Below are positions 6,642 to 14,565 of a stretch of DNA of 18,156 nt, piece by piece; within the stretch, counting starts at the first letter, position 1, and every line of letters begins with the position of its first letter. The position numbers were made by a program, and so were the translations under genes. Below the pieces are notes generated by a model. That model saw only the letters and a program-made list of their open reading frames with translations. It was not told where the DNA came from and searched no databases. Source of the stretch: an uncultured Bacteroidales bacterium (GTDB taxonomy: Bacteria; Bacteroidota; Bacteroidia; Bacteroidales; UBA932); assembly GCA_937899055.1 (NCBI GenBank), contig CALBPX010000085.1, positions 1-18,156 on the forward strand, written 5' to 3'.

Positions 6642-8828
6642 TCAGTTTGCGGTACGTATCACGTTTGTGACTTCCCGTATTTTTTTCAGCGATGAGATTA
6701 CCTTGTCCAGGTGAGCCTTGTTGCCTACGGACAGTTCCATCTCTGCCACAAATTCCAACTTTCTTTTCTGCCTTTCGGATATTCTGAAAGCCCTGATGCT
6801 TGCGCCTGCTTTTGTAACACATTCCATTATGGATGTGGATATTGTGGCGTCTCCGCTTCCTATGACCTTCAGGCCGGTCTGGAACTGGGACGATGTTGAG
6901 AGCTGTTTCCATCTGACCTTCTGGATACGGTAGGGGTAGCGGCTGAGGAGCCTGGAGGCATTGGGGCAGGTTATCCTGTGGATGCTTATGCCTCCGGTTG
7001 TGGTTACAAAGCCGAACACATCGTCGCCGAAGATAGGATTGCAGCACTTTGCCATCTTGTAGGATATGTTGTCCAGTTTATCGCTGATGACAAGATAATC
7101 GCCCTTGTCTGAGCCGGCCTTTTCTGCCAGTTTGGACGCGGCTTCCTTTTCCTCCTTGTCCGGCTTGGTTTTTTCCTGCTCGGCGGAAAGAAAATCCTTA
7201 ATGTCCTGCAGATTTATTTTCTGATCATTTATTGAAATCAGAAAATCTCCTATAGACTTCATCTTGAAGTGTTTGGCAAGAACTGAAAGGGTGTCTTCCG
7301 TGAGTTCCAGCTTCCAGTTTTTCATACGGCGCTCCAATATCTCCCTCCCAAGGCGGCTCATCTTGCCTTCCTCTTCGTTGAGGCGGCTCTTTATGTGGCT
7401 TCTGGCCTTGGACGAAATCACTATGTTGAGCCAGTCTCTGGAAGGCTTCTGGTCTTTGCGGCTCATGATTTCCACCACATCGCCCGTATGGAGTTTTTCT
7501 CTGATGGATTTTATCTTGCCGTTAACCTTTGCACCGCTGCATGTCATGCCCAGGTTGGAGTGTATGGCAAACGCAAAATCCAGTACGCTAGCCCCTTTGG
7601 GAAGCTGCTTGAGGTCTCCCCCGGGAGTAAAGACAAATATTTCGTCCAGGTCTTTGTGGGCGGTTTGGTCGGCCAGCAGACCCGGAGTTTCCAGCATCTT
7701 CTTTACATCCTGCAACCATTCGTCGAGCCCCCGTACAGATTTGATGCCCTTGTAGCTCCAATGCGATGCGTGTCCGCTCTCGGCTATCTGATCCATGCGG
7801 ACGGTTCTTATCTGTACCTCTACCTTTACTCCGTCTTTGTTCTGGACAGTTGTATGAAGCGATTCGTAACCGTTGGCTTTTGGCGTAGAAATCCAATCGC
7901 GGAGCCTTGTAACATCAGGCTTATATTCCTGAGTTACAAGAGAATATACCTGCCAGCAGGCCTCCTTTTCTTCCTGTGGGGGTACATCCAGTATGAACCT
8001 TATGGCAAATACATCCGACACGCCTTCAAAAGGAACATCCTGACGCTGCATCTTCTGCCATATAGACCAGGCTGTCTTGGTTCGGACTTTGAGCGAATAT
8101 GCTATGCCCGATTCCTTCAGCTTCTGCTCCAGGGGCAGCAGGAACTCGGCGGCAAGTTTGCTGCGGTCTGACTGTCCGGCGAGCAGTTTATTGGATATGG
8201 CCCTGTAGTTCTGCGGATCGGAGTATCTGAAATACAGGTTTTCCAGTTCACCCTTGATCTTGTAGAGTCCCAACTGGTGGGCCAGCGGAATGTAGAGCAT
8301 CTGGGTTTCGGTGAGTTTGCGCATCTGGCTGGATTTTGGAAAGATACTCAGGTTGCGCATCACCTCAAGCCGGTCTGCAATCTTGATGAGGGTTACCCTG
8401 GGGTCCGTAGAATATGAAACTATGAGTTTCCTGTAGTTTTCGGCCTGCAGACGGGTTTCCTTGGGGGTGATTCTGGAGATGTTGTCCAAGCCCTCCACCA
8501 TGTTGAGGATTTCCTTTGGGAACTGCTTGGATATCAGGGGCAGGAGCTGGGTATTCACCCTTGAGGCTTCGTGAAGGAAGACCGCCGCCGTGCAGGCATA
8601 TCCCAAGTCCATTTCTTCGGCCACAATCAGGGCCGTGTTCAGCGGATGTTCCAGAAACGGATGACGGTTCTCCCGGCAGAGATCTTTGAGTGAGTCATTT
8701 GCAAGCAGGTAACTTTTTTCCACAATCTCCCTCTCCCGACCTGCGAACTTGTTCAAGAGCTTGTCGGACACGTCATTTACGGCTGGGCTGTTGGTTTTTA
8801 TGTTGTCGTTTGAAGGCATTGCATACAT
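6642..8828 (-). CDS. relA: RelA/SpoT-family (p)ppGpp synthetase, hydrolase domain degenerate
   Basis: A 728-residue long RSH stringent-response enzyme. Order: HD-type hydrolase region (about 55-200), synthetase (about 240-360), TGS (about 395-455, EIFVFTPGGDLKQLP), helical and zinc-finger-like region (about 578-624, with AKCCNPIFGDD and HRITCPN) and C-terminal ACT (about 650-728). Synthetase motifs are intact: KTAWSIWQKM, RLRD (308-311, the RxKD-like form of bifunctional enzymes), NGYESLHTTV and EVQIRT (337-342). In the hydrolase region His61 and Asp152 remain, but the metal-binding HD is His86-Glu87, the downstream ED is absent (ASRVN follows), and the usual HN of DRLHNMR is Glu155-Val156. 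It is therefore probably synthetase-only, matching a RelA role with a separate SpoT elsewhere. It starts 4 bases after the uvrB stop; ATG codons at residues 1 and 4 are both possible. Confidence 0.92.
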   Translation of the reverse strand: MYAMPSNDNIKTNSPAVNDVSDKLLNKFAGREREIVEKSYLLANDSLKDLCRENRHPFLEHPLNTALIVAEEMDLGYACTAAVFLHEASRVNTQLLPLISKQFPKEILNMVEGLDNISRITPKETRLQAENYRKLIVSYSTDPRVTLIKIADRLEVMRNLSIFPKSSQMRKLTETQMLYIPLAHQLGLYKIKGELENLYFRYSDPQNYRAISNKLLAGQSDRSKLAAEFLLPLEQKLKESGIAYSLKVRTKTAWSIWQKMQRQDVPFEGVSDVFAIRFILDVPPQEEKEACWQVYSLVTQEYKPDVTRLRDWISTPKANGYESLHTTVQNKDGVKVEVQIRTVRMDQIAESGHASHWSYKGIKSVRGLDEWLQDVKKMLETPGLLADQTAHKDLDEIFVFTPGGDLKQLPKGASVLDFAFAIHSNLGMTCSGAKVNGKIKSIREKLHTGDVVEIMSRKDQKPSRDWLNIVISSKARSHIKSRLNEEEGKMSRLGREILERRMKNWKLELTEDTLSVLAKHFKMKSIGDFLISINDQKINLQDIKDFLSAEQEKTKPDKEEKEAASKLAEKAGSDKGDYLVISDKLDNISYKMAKCCNPIFGDDVFGFVTTTGGISIHRITCPNASRLLSRYPYRIQKVRWKQLSTSSQFQTGLKVIGSGDATISTSIMECVTKAGASIRAFRISERQKRKLEFVAEMELSVGNKAHLDKVISSLKKIREVTNVIRTAN

Positions 8829-8832
8829 CGGT

Positions 8833-10857
8833 TTACTGTTTTCCGGATTTTTTCTTCAGGAGTTCTCTCAGGGCGTTCATTTCGTCTCTGTAGCGGGCTG
8901 CGCTTACAAAGTCCAGTTCCTTTGCGGCATTCTCCATCCTGATTCTGGAACTCTCTATACTCTTCTCAAGCTCGGCGATGTTCATGGATGCAATTACGGG
9001 GTCATTGGTAACAGACTCTGCATCAGGAATATCGAACTTTGATGCAATTTCCGCCAAGGTCCGGTCTCTGCCCAGAACATTGCGCTCCACTTTCTCTATC
9101 TGGGTAGGGGTTATGTTGTTTGCCCTGTTGTACTCCTGCTGTTTTTGCCGGCGGCGGTTGGTTTCGTCTATGGTTTCTCTCATGCTGCGGGTTACGGTGT
9201 CGGCATACATGATTACGCATCCGTTGAGGTTGCGTGCCGCACGTCCTGCTGTCTGAGTCAGGGCTGTGGTACTTCTGAGGAAGCCTTCTTTGTCGGCATC
9301 CAAGATGGCTACCAGTGAAACTTGCGGAAGGTCAAGGCCTTCTCTGAGCAGATTCACGCCAATCAGGACATCGAACAGGCCCTTCTGGAAGTCTTCTATT
9401 ATCTGGATGCGTTCCATGGTATCTACATCGGAATGGATGTAGCTGCATCTTACTCCGTTCTTTGCCAGATATTTGTCCAGGTCTTCGGCCATTCTCTTGG
9501 TAAGGGTGGTAACCAGTACCCTCTCGTCCTTTTCTGCCCTTTTTACAATTTCTTCCATCAGGTCGTCTATCTGGTTCTTGGTGGGCCTGACTATTACAGG
9601 GGGGTCTAAAAGCCCGGTCGGGCGCACCAGCTGTTCGGCTATAAGACCCTGACTTTCTTCCAGTTCAAAGTCTGCCGGAGTGGCACTTACATAAACTGTC
9701 TGGTTTGTAAGGCTCTGGAATTCGTCAAATCTGAGCGGGCGGTTGTCGGCTGCGGCCGGAAGGCGGAAGCCGTATTCAATCAATGTCTGCTTGCGTGAAC
9801 GGTCGCCGCCGCTCATGGCCCTTATCTGAGGTATGGTAACATGGCTTTCGTCTATGAAAGTAATGTAGTCTTCAGGAAAGTAATCCAGGAGGCAGAAAGG
9901 CCTGGTTCCGGGGGCTCTTCCGTCGAAGTAACGCGAGTAGTTTTCTATGCCGGGGCACCATCCAAGTTCCTTAATCATTTCCAGGTCATATTCAACCCTC
10001 TGCTTGAGGCGGTTTGCCTCATGGCCCTTGCCTATTTCCATGAAATAGTCGTACTGCTTTACGAGGTCGTCCTGTATCTGCTTTACAGCCAATATCGTAC
10101 GCTCTTTTGTGGTAGAAAAAATGTTGGCCGGATATATAGAAATTTCATTGCGATATTCAAGAGTGGCTCCGCTTGAAGGATCAAAGATTTCTATTTCCTC
10201 CACATGGTTGCCGAAGAATACGATACGGGCTCCCTCCTCTCCGTAGGCAAGGTAGATATCCACGCTGTCGCCACGTACACGGAAGGTTCCTCTTTTGAAC
10301 TCTGCATCGCTGCGCGAATACATGCTGTCAACCAGCCTGTACAGGAAAGTGTTGCGGGCCAAGGCATCTCCCTGGCAGACGGTTATGGTGTTGGCGTGGA
10401 AGTCGGCCGGGTTGCCTATGCCGTAAAGGCATGATACCGAAGATATTACTATGACATCCCTCCTTCCCGAAAGCAGGGCTGCGCTGGCTGCAATTCTGAG
10501 CTTGTCTATGTCGTCGTTTATGCTCAGGTCTTTTTCTATGTAGGTATCGGTCGTAGGCAGGTAGGCCTCCGGCTGGTAGTAGTCGTAATAAGACACAAAG
10601 TATTCTACGGCATTCTCCGGAAAAAATGCCTTGAACTCCCCGTACAGCTGGGCAGCCAGAGTCTTGTTGTGGCTCAGTATCAGGGCCGGGCGGTTGAGCC
10701 TTGCTATGGCGTTGGCCATGGTAAAAGTCTTTCCGCTGCCGGTTACTCCCAGCAGGGTTACGGCTTTTTCTCCGTCGCTTATGGCCCTTACTATTGCATC
10801 TATGGCTTCCGGTTGGTCTCCCGTGGGGCTGTATCTCGAATCTAACTTGAAATCCAC
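8833..10857 (-). CDS. uvrB: Excinuclease ABC subunit B
   Basis: A 674-residue UvrB, the damage-verifying helicase of nucleotide excision repair, of normal length. Visible motifs: the N-terminal SPTGDQPEAI, Walker A GVTGSGKT (37-44), the beta-hairpin region YYDYYQPEAYLP (90-101) that clamps one DNA strand, Walker B DESH (336-339), helicase motifs VLVTTLTKRMAEDL, GVNLLREGLDLP and QTAGRAARN, and a C-terminal UVR domain (about 622-674; ELDFVSAARYRDEM) that contacts UvrC. The start codon is GTG, 6 bases after the stop of the upstream peptidase gene; the protein alignment begins exactly there and no nearby ATG fits. It is the middle gene of the peptidase-uvrB-RSH operon. No anomalies are seen. Confidence 0.97.
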   Translation of the reverse strand: MDFKLDSRYSPTGDQPEAIDAIVRAISDGEKAVTLLGVTGSGKTFTMANAIARLNRPALILSHNKTLAAQLYGEFKAFFPENAVEYFVSYYDYYQPEAYLPTTDTYIEKDLSINDDIDKLRIAASAALLSGRRDVIVISSVSCLYGIGNPADFHANTITVCQGDALARNTFLYRLVDSMYSRSDAEFKRGTFRVRGDSVDIYLAYGEEGARIVFFGNHVEEIEIFDPSSGATLEYRNEISIYPANIFSTTKERTILAVKQIQDDLVKQYDYFMEIGKGHEANRLKQRVEYDLEMIKELGWCPGIENYSRYFDGRAPGTRPFCLLDYFPEDYITFIDESHVTIPQIRAMSGGDRSRKQTLIEYGFRLPAAADNRPLRFDEFQSLTNQTVYVSATPADFELEESQGLIAEQLVRPTGLLDPPVIVRPTKNQIDDLMEEIVKRAEKDERVLVTTLTKRMAEDLDKYLAKNGVRCSYIHSDVDTMERIQIIEDFQKGLFDVLIGVNLLREGLDLPQVSLVAILDADKEGFLRSTTALTQTAGRAARNLNGCVIMYADTVTRSMRETIDETNRRRQKQQEYNRANNITPTQIEKVERNVLGRDRTLAEIASKFDIPDAESVTNDPVIASMNIAELEKSIESSRIRMENAAKELDFVSAARYRDEMNALRELLKKKSGKQ

Positions 10858-10863
10858 TGTATT

Positions 10864-11907
10864 TTAGTCTGTAGTTATTTGGGCTATATGCAACAAAGCC
10901 CTCAAAATAAGGCGGCAACGCTCAGTCATGGCGTTGAAGTTTATAATATCCGGAGTGTCCGTTGTCTTGTTGGTGTATTTGTGCAGGCCGCTGGTTATGG
11001 CAAACGCCGGAATTCCGGCCTGGCTGAAGGGATATTGGTCTCCCATCTTGAAAAGCAGATTGTTTATCTGGCTGTTGCCGTAATAGGTAAAGTCCAGAAC
11101 TATGGGCTCTTCTGCCGTTTCTGCCTCTGTGAAGGCGGCCCTGGTGTCTTCCGGTATATCTTGCATTCCCAGAAACAGCAGGTAGTTCTTGGGAAGCAGG
11201 CCGTCTGTCTTGGCCCGCTCCGGAGGAGCCAGCGTGGTGCCTATCTGGTCCAGATTTATCATCAGCGATATGTCTTGAGGCCTTACCACTGCCTGGCTGA
11301 GGAACATGCGGCTGCCTGCAAGGTCGGCTTCCTTTGCGTCAAAGGCCACCAGACAGATATTGCATTTGGGATATATGCCCTCTGAACGGAGGTAGGCCAG
11401 GGCTTTGCCTAATTCCAGCAGCACGGCCACTCCTGAGGCATTGTTGTCTGCCCCCGGGTAGATGCGCCCGCCCAGAACTCCCAGATGGTCATAATGGGCG
11501 CCTATGACAACCGTCTTTGCACCGGAGGCGGAAGAGTCCGCAGGAATATATCCTATGACATTTACCCCCAGTACTTTGCTGTCTTTTACCCAGTAGTGGA
11601 ATCCGTACATGTAGGCCTGCCCGTACATCTTTACTCCGGAGGTTATGAAGGCATCGGTGACCACCCTTCTTGCCAGAAAAATTTCTTCTTCAGAACTCTC
11701 GCGGCCTTTGAGCTGAGGATCGGCCAGGCGGTTGACGGTCTGCCTGAGGCTCTGTTTGGTCATCAGTTGCATGGCCTGCTCTATGCAAGACTTCTTCCGC
11801 TGCTGCTCTGCGGTTTGGGCACCGGCTTGGGGTGCCAGAAACAGCAAAGCCGCCAGAATGATTCCGGAAAACGTAACTGAAAACCTGTGTCCAACAAAGA
11901 AGTTCAT
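10864..11907 (-). CDS. Secreted M28-family (aminopeptidase-like) protein with altered active site
   Basis: A 347-residue exported protein with a signal peptide (hydrophobic GIILAALLFLAP, cleavage near AGA|QT at about 30). The M28 zinc-peptidase core is recognisable: VVIGAHYDHLG (His138, Asp140), YPGADNNASG (Asp154), AFDAKEADLAGS, INLDQIG (Asp219) and SGLHKYTNKTTDTPD. Two canonical residues differ. The EE pair of the AxEExGLxGS motif is Lys192-Glu193, so the general-base Glu is a Lys. The last metal-binding His of the YHxxxDT motif is Asn313. The protein may be inactive, use another base, or belong to a subfamily with a different arrangement. It is first in an operon with uvrB 6 bases downstream, and divergent from the TPR gene. 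Confidence 0.85.
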   Translation of the reverse strand: MNFFVGHRFSVTFSGIILAALLFLAPQAGAQTAEQQRKKSCIEQAMQLMTKQSLRQTVNRLADPQLKGRESSEEEIFLARRVVTDAFITSGVKMYGQAYMYGFHYWVKDSKVLGVNVIGYIPADSSASGAKTVVIGAHYDHLGVLGGRIYPGADNNASGVAVLLELGKALAYLRSEGIYPKCNICLVAFDAKEADLAGSRMFLSQAVVRPQDISLMINLDQIGTTLAPPERAKTDGLLPKNYLLFLGMQDIPEDTRAAFTEAETAEEPIVLDFTYYGNSQINNLLFKMGDQYPFSQAGIPAFAITSGLHKYTNKTTDTPDIINFNAMTERCRLILRALLHIAQITTD

Positions 11908-11944
11908 GATGACGGTCTGACTGCTGCTTTAATTCTGCAAAGGG

Positions 11945-11952
11945 CAAAGATA
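11945..11952 (-). promoter_or_regulatory. -7 promoter element (TATCTTTG) for the M28-uvrB-RSH operon
   Basis: Read on the minus strand the octamer matches TAnnTTTG and ends 37 bases before the peptidase ATG at 11907. No convincing -33 TTTG is seen. It lies back to back with the plus-strand element at 11971-11978, so the two promoters share the same short region. Confidence 0.55.
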
Positions 11953-11970
11953 GGTAAAAAGTATTTGCAC

Positions 11971-11978
11971 TATATTTG
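11971..11978 (+). promoter_or_regulatory. -7 promoter element (TATATTTG) for the TPR gene
   Basis: A perfect TAnnTTTG match 17 bases before the ATG at 11996, giving a very short leader. No clear -33 box is seen upstream, where the opposing promoter lies. Confidence 0.6.
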
Positions 11979-11995
11979 CATTGTAAAGCCCGAGT

Positions 11996-14026
11996 ATGAA
12001 AAACAGGATATTCACAGCGTTTATACTATGGATGGCCTTTGCCGTCTGCCCTTTGCAGCTCAGGGCGCAGTATGACATAGACCAGTTCTTTCTCAGAGGC
12101 CGCCAGCTCCTTATAGACGGCAAATATTCCTCGGCGATAGACAATTTCAGCACCCTCACCAGAATAGATTCCACACTCTACGATGCATATTTTTTCAGGG
12201 GCATAGCCAAATATAATCTCGGCGATTTCATAGGCGCAGAGCGCGACTTTGACAAATCGCTGAGCCTTAATCCGCTATATACTCCGGCATATCATTACAG
12301 AGCCATAACCCTGAGCCGCACCGGAAAATATGAGGAGGCCCTCAAGGATCTGGCAGAGGCGGTAGATCTCAGGCCCAGCTACACCGGCCTGTATTTCAGC
12401 CGTGGGGTAACCTACTTCCTCTCTCAGCAGTTCGAGAAGGCGGTGGAGGATTTCAACAAGTTCATCAAGAAAGAAAAGAACGAGCCGGATGCCTATCTGA
12501 ACAGAGGTGCGGCATATACCTTCCTCGGCGACACCCTCAAGGCTCTGGACGATTACAACAAGGCCATCAGCCTCAATATCAGCGATCCGGAAGGCTATAT
12601 CCGCCGTTCCAGAATCTATGCTATGCAGAACCGCGATTCGCTTGCACTGGTGGATCTTGACCATGCAATCAGGCTTGATACATCCAACACCTTTGCCTAT
12701 TTCAACCGGGCCATAATCCGTTACGAGGGCAACGATGTAAACGGAGCGCTTGAAGACCTCAACACCGTACTCAATTACGAACCGGGCAATGCCCTGACTC
12801 TTTACAACAGGGCCCTTATCCGTTCACAGATAGGCGATTACAATAATGCTCTGGAAGATTACGACCGAGTGATAGCCGTAAACCCGCAGAATGTGCTGGC
12901 ATATTTCAACCGCGCCGCTGTCTTTCTTCAGATGAACCGGTTCCGCGATGCCATGGACGATTACTCCCAGTGTATAAACCTCTATCCGGATTTTGCAAAG
13001 GCATATATGAACCGCGCTTATGTAAAGGCCCAGCTCGGGCAATACAACTCCGCCCGAAGAGACGAGGAAATTGCCCGGGAAAAGGTCAAGGAGTATAGGA
13101 TAAAGACCAAAGACTCAGCTTCTTTGCAGATGTTTGCCGATACTACAAAACGGTTTGACAAGATGATAGCCCTGGACTCCGATTTTGCCAAGCGTGATTT
13201 TACGAACAACGAACTCCTGCAATACCGCGATGTGGATATACAGCTGAAGCCTCTGTTCAAGTTCACGCTTGCAGAAAAGCGTCAGGAAAAGATGGCTATG
13301 GACGGCCGGTATGAGTCTTTGGCAATGGAAGACTTTCTGGATGACCTGCCGGTGACGAGCCGTCTTGCGGCCGAAATACATTCATACGAGGCATCAAAGC
13401 AGAACAAGGCCCTCAGCCGCCGCAGAGATTCTCTCAATACGGCCATATCGTCTGCCCTGGAAAGGCAGGAAGCCGTGAATGCCCTGCTGTATTTTTCCAG
13501 GGCTCTGGTAAACGACTCGCAGAACCGCTTCAATGAGGCCCTTGGCGATTACGACCAGGCCGTAACCCTTCAGACGGAAAATCCGTTTTTCTACATAAAC
13601 CGCGGGGCATTGCAGGCAGAGATGATAGACTTCATTTCCTCTATGGAGCAGAATGTTCAGGTTCTGTCTTTAGACAATTCCCGAACTGCACGAGCCAGGG
13701 TGAACGAAAACCGTTCCAACTACGACTACACTCCGGCCATCCACGACATGAAGAAGGCCGCCGGCCTGATGCCGGACTTCCCTTACACCTATTACAACCT
13801 GGGCAACCTTTACACGCTCTCGTCCGATTTGCCGGAGGCCATACTCCAATATACCAAGGCTATACAGCTGTACTCCGGGCTTTCTGAAGCATATTACAAC
13901 CGTGGGCTGGTACTCATTTACCTCAAGGATACAGAAAAAGGATGTCTGGATATGAGCAAGGCCGGGGAACTTGGCATAGACGAGGCCTACAGCGTCCTGA
14001 GCAAGTACTGCATCAAAAAGCAATAG
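11996..14026 (+). CDS. Secreted tetratricopeptide-repeat protein
   Basis: A 676-residue protein with a signal peptide (MKNRIFTAFILWMAFAVCPLQLRA, cleavage near residue 24 before QYD). About ten TPR units follow from residue 30 to about 365, each with the A/Y-x-x-R-G/A ... A-x-x-D-F/Y pattern (for example YFFRGIAKYNLGDFIGAERD and LYNRALIRSQIGDYNNALED). A charged, repeat-poor linker spans about 365-490 (LFKFTLAEKRQEKMAMDGRY). A second block of about three to four TPRs runs to the C-terminus (YYNLGNLYTLSSDLPEAI, YYNRGLVLIYLKDTEKGC). TPR arrays are protein-binding scaffolds; exported ones in Bacteroidota often serve envelope assembly. No lipobox Cys is seen, so it is probably periplasmic. The partner is unknown. 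Transcribed alone from its own promoter. Confidence 0.9.
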   Translation: MKNRIFTAFILWMAFAVCPLQLRAQYDIDQFFLRGRQLLIDGKYSSAIDNFSTLTRIDSTLYDAYFFRGIAKYNLGDFIGAERDFDKSLSLNPLYTPAYHYRAITLSRTGKYEEALKDLAEAVDLRPSYTGLYFSRGVTYFLSQQFEKAVEDFNKFIKKEKNEPDAYLNRGAAYTFLGDTLKALDDYNKAISLNISDPEGYIRRSRIYAMQNRDSLALVDLDHAIRLDTSNTFAYFNRAIIRYEGNDVNGALEDLNTVLNYEPGNALTLYNRALIRSQIGDYNNALEDYDRVIAVNPQNVLAYFNRAAVFLQMNRFRDAMDDYSQCINLYPDFAKAYMNRAYVKAQLGQYNSARRDEEIAREKVKEYRIKTKDSASLQMFADTTKRFDKMIALDSDFAKRDFTNNELLQYRDVDIQLKPLFKFTLAEKRQEKMAMDGRYESLAMEDFLDDLPVTSRLAAEIHSYEASKQNKALSRRRDSLNTAISSALERQEAVNALLYFSRALVNDSQNRFNEALGDYDQAVTLQTENPFFYINRGALQAEMIDFISSMEQNVQVLSLDNSRTARARVNENRSNYDYTPAIHDMKKAAGLMPDFPYTYYNLGNLYTLSSDLPEAILQYTKAIQLYSGLSEAYYNRGLVLIYLKDTEKGCLDMSKAGELGIDEAYSVLSKYCIKKQ

Positions 14027-14072
14027 AACATTAAAGACTCACTCTGACCATTATGGAGGTCAAGGGTGAAGA

Positions 14073-14483
14073 TCACCGGTTTCTGGAACGAGCCTTACCC
14101 CTGGATGAACCTTTGGCCATTAACTTCAGGAATTCTTCCTCGGCGATAATTCTTCTTATCATTCCTATGGCAATGATATTCAAAATGATACATATCAGAG
14201 GAAAAACTGTTGATATGGGGAACCGCACTACCTTGATTCCGGAGAACCAAAGCAGCCACACAATCCAAACCTGATAAGCCAGCAGCACAACAGAACTGTA
14301 GATGCAGAGCCTCATCTGGAGCTTTTTGTGATGAATCAGAAACAGATTTACAACCGATATGGCAAGGGTTATGACGGTAAGAACCAGAAACGGCGGGTAG
14401 GCCCGGTAAATTTTGCCGAAAAGCATCACGGTCAGCAGGGCGGCGCAGGCTAATATCAGAGTCAGGTAGTTTATCTTTTTCAT
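14073..14483 (-). CDS. Small membrane protein, DUF4293-like
   Basis: A 136-residue protein with four predicted membrane helices (about 6-24, 31-51, 60-80, 90-110) and a basic C-terminal tail ending RGKARSRNR. The segment HHKKLQMRLC between helices 2 and 3 and the ending LNIIAIGMIRR ... EEEFLKLM resemble the Bacteroidetes-restricted DUF4293 family, whose function is unknown. The C-terminus departs from the usual pattern, so the family call is tentative. The ATG at 14483 is chosen because it follows a good -7 element by 25 bases and gives a short charged N-terminus before helix 1. It converges on the TPR gene (46 bases apart) and diverges from the nucleoside phosphorylase. Confidence 0.7.
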   Translation of the reverse strand: MKKINYLTLILACAALLTVMLFGKIYRAYPPFLVLTVITLAISVVNLFLIHHKKLQMRLCIYSSVVLLAYQVWIVWLLWFSGIKVVRFPISTVFPLICIILNIIAIGMIRRIIAEEEFLKLMAKGSSRGKARSRNR

Positions 14484-14508
14484 CGCTGAGGAATCTTTTT
14501 ATTGCAGA

Positions 14509-14516
14509 CAAATATA
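14509..14516 (-). promoter_or_regulatory. -7 promoter element (TATATTTG) for the DUF4293-like gene
   Basis: On the minus strand this is an exact TAnnTTTG match, 25 bases before the ATG at 14483. The opposing element at 14537-14544 makes this a divergent promoter pair. Confidence 0.6.
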
Positions 14517-14536
14517 GCATCTTTATCTTTTTTTAC

Positions 14537-14544
14537 TAAATTTG
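14537..14544 (+). promoter_or_regulatory. -7 promoter element (TAAATTTG) for the nucleoside phosphorylase
   Basis: An exact TAnnTTTG match 21 bases before the ATG at 14566. It overlaps an in-frame TTG at 14542, which argues against that codon being the translation start. Confidence 0.6.
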
Positions 14545-14565
14545 AGAAAATTAAAATTTGACGAT

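Noticed and set aside
7395..8171. 258-codon plus-strand open frame opposite the RSH gene
   Set aside because: It covers the conserved synthetase and TGS coding region on the other strand and shows no domain of its own.
14027..14072. Bidirectional terminator between the TPR and DUF4293-like genes
   Set aside because: Only a five-base inverted match (TGACC/GGTCA) with no T run is present.
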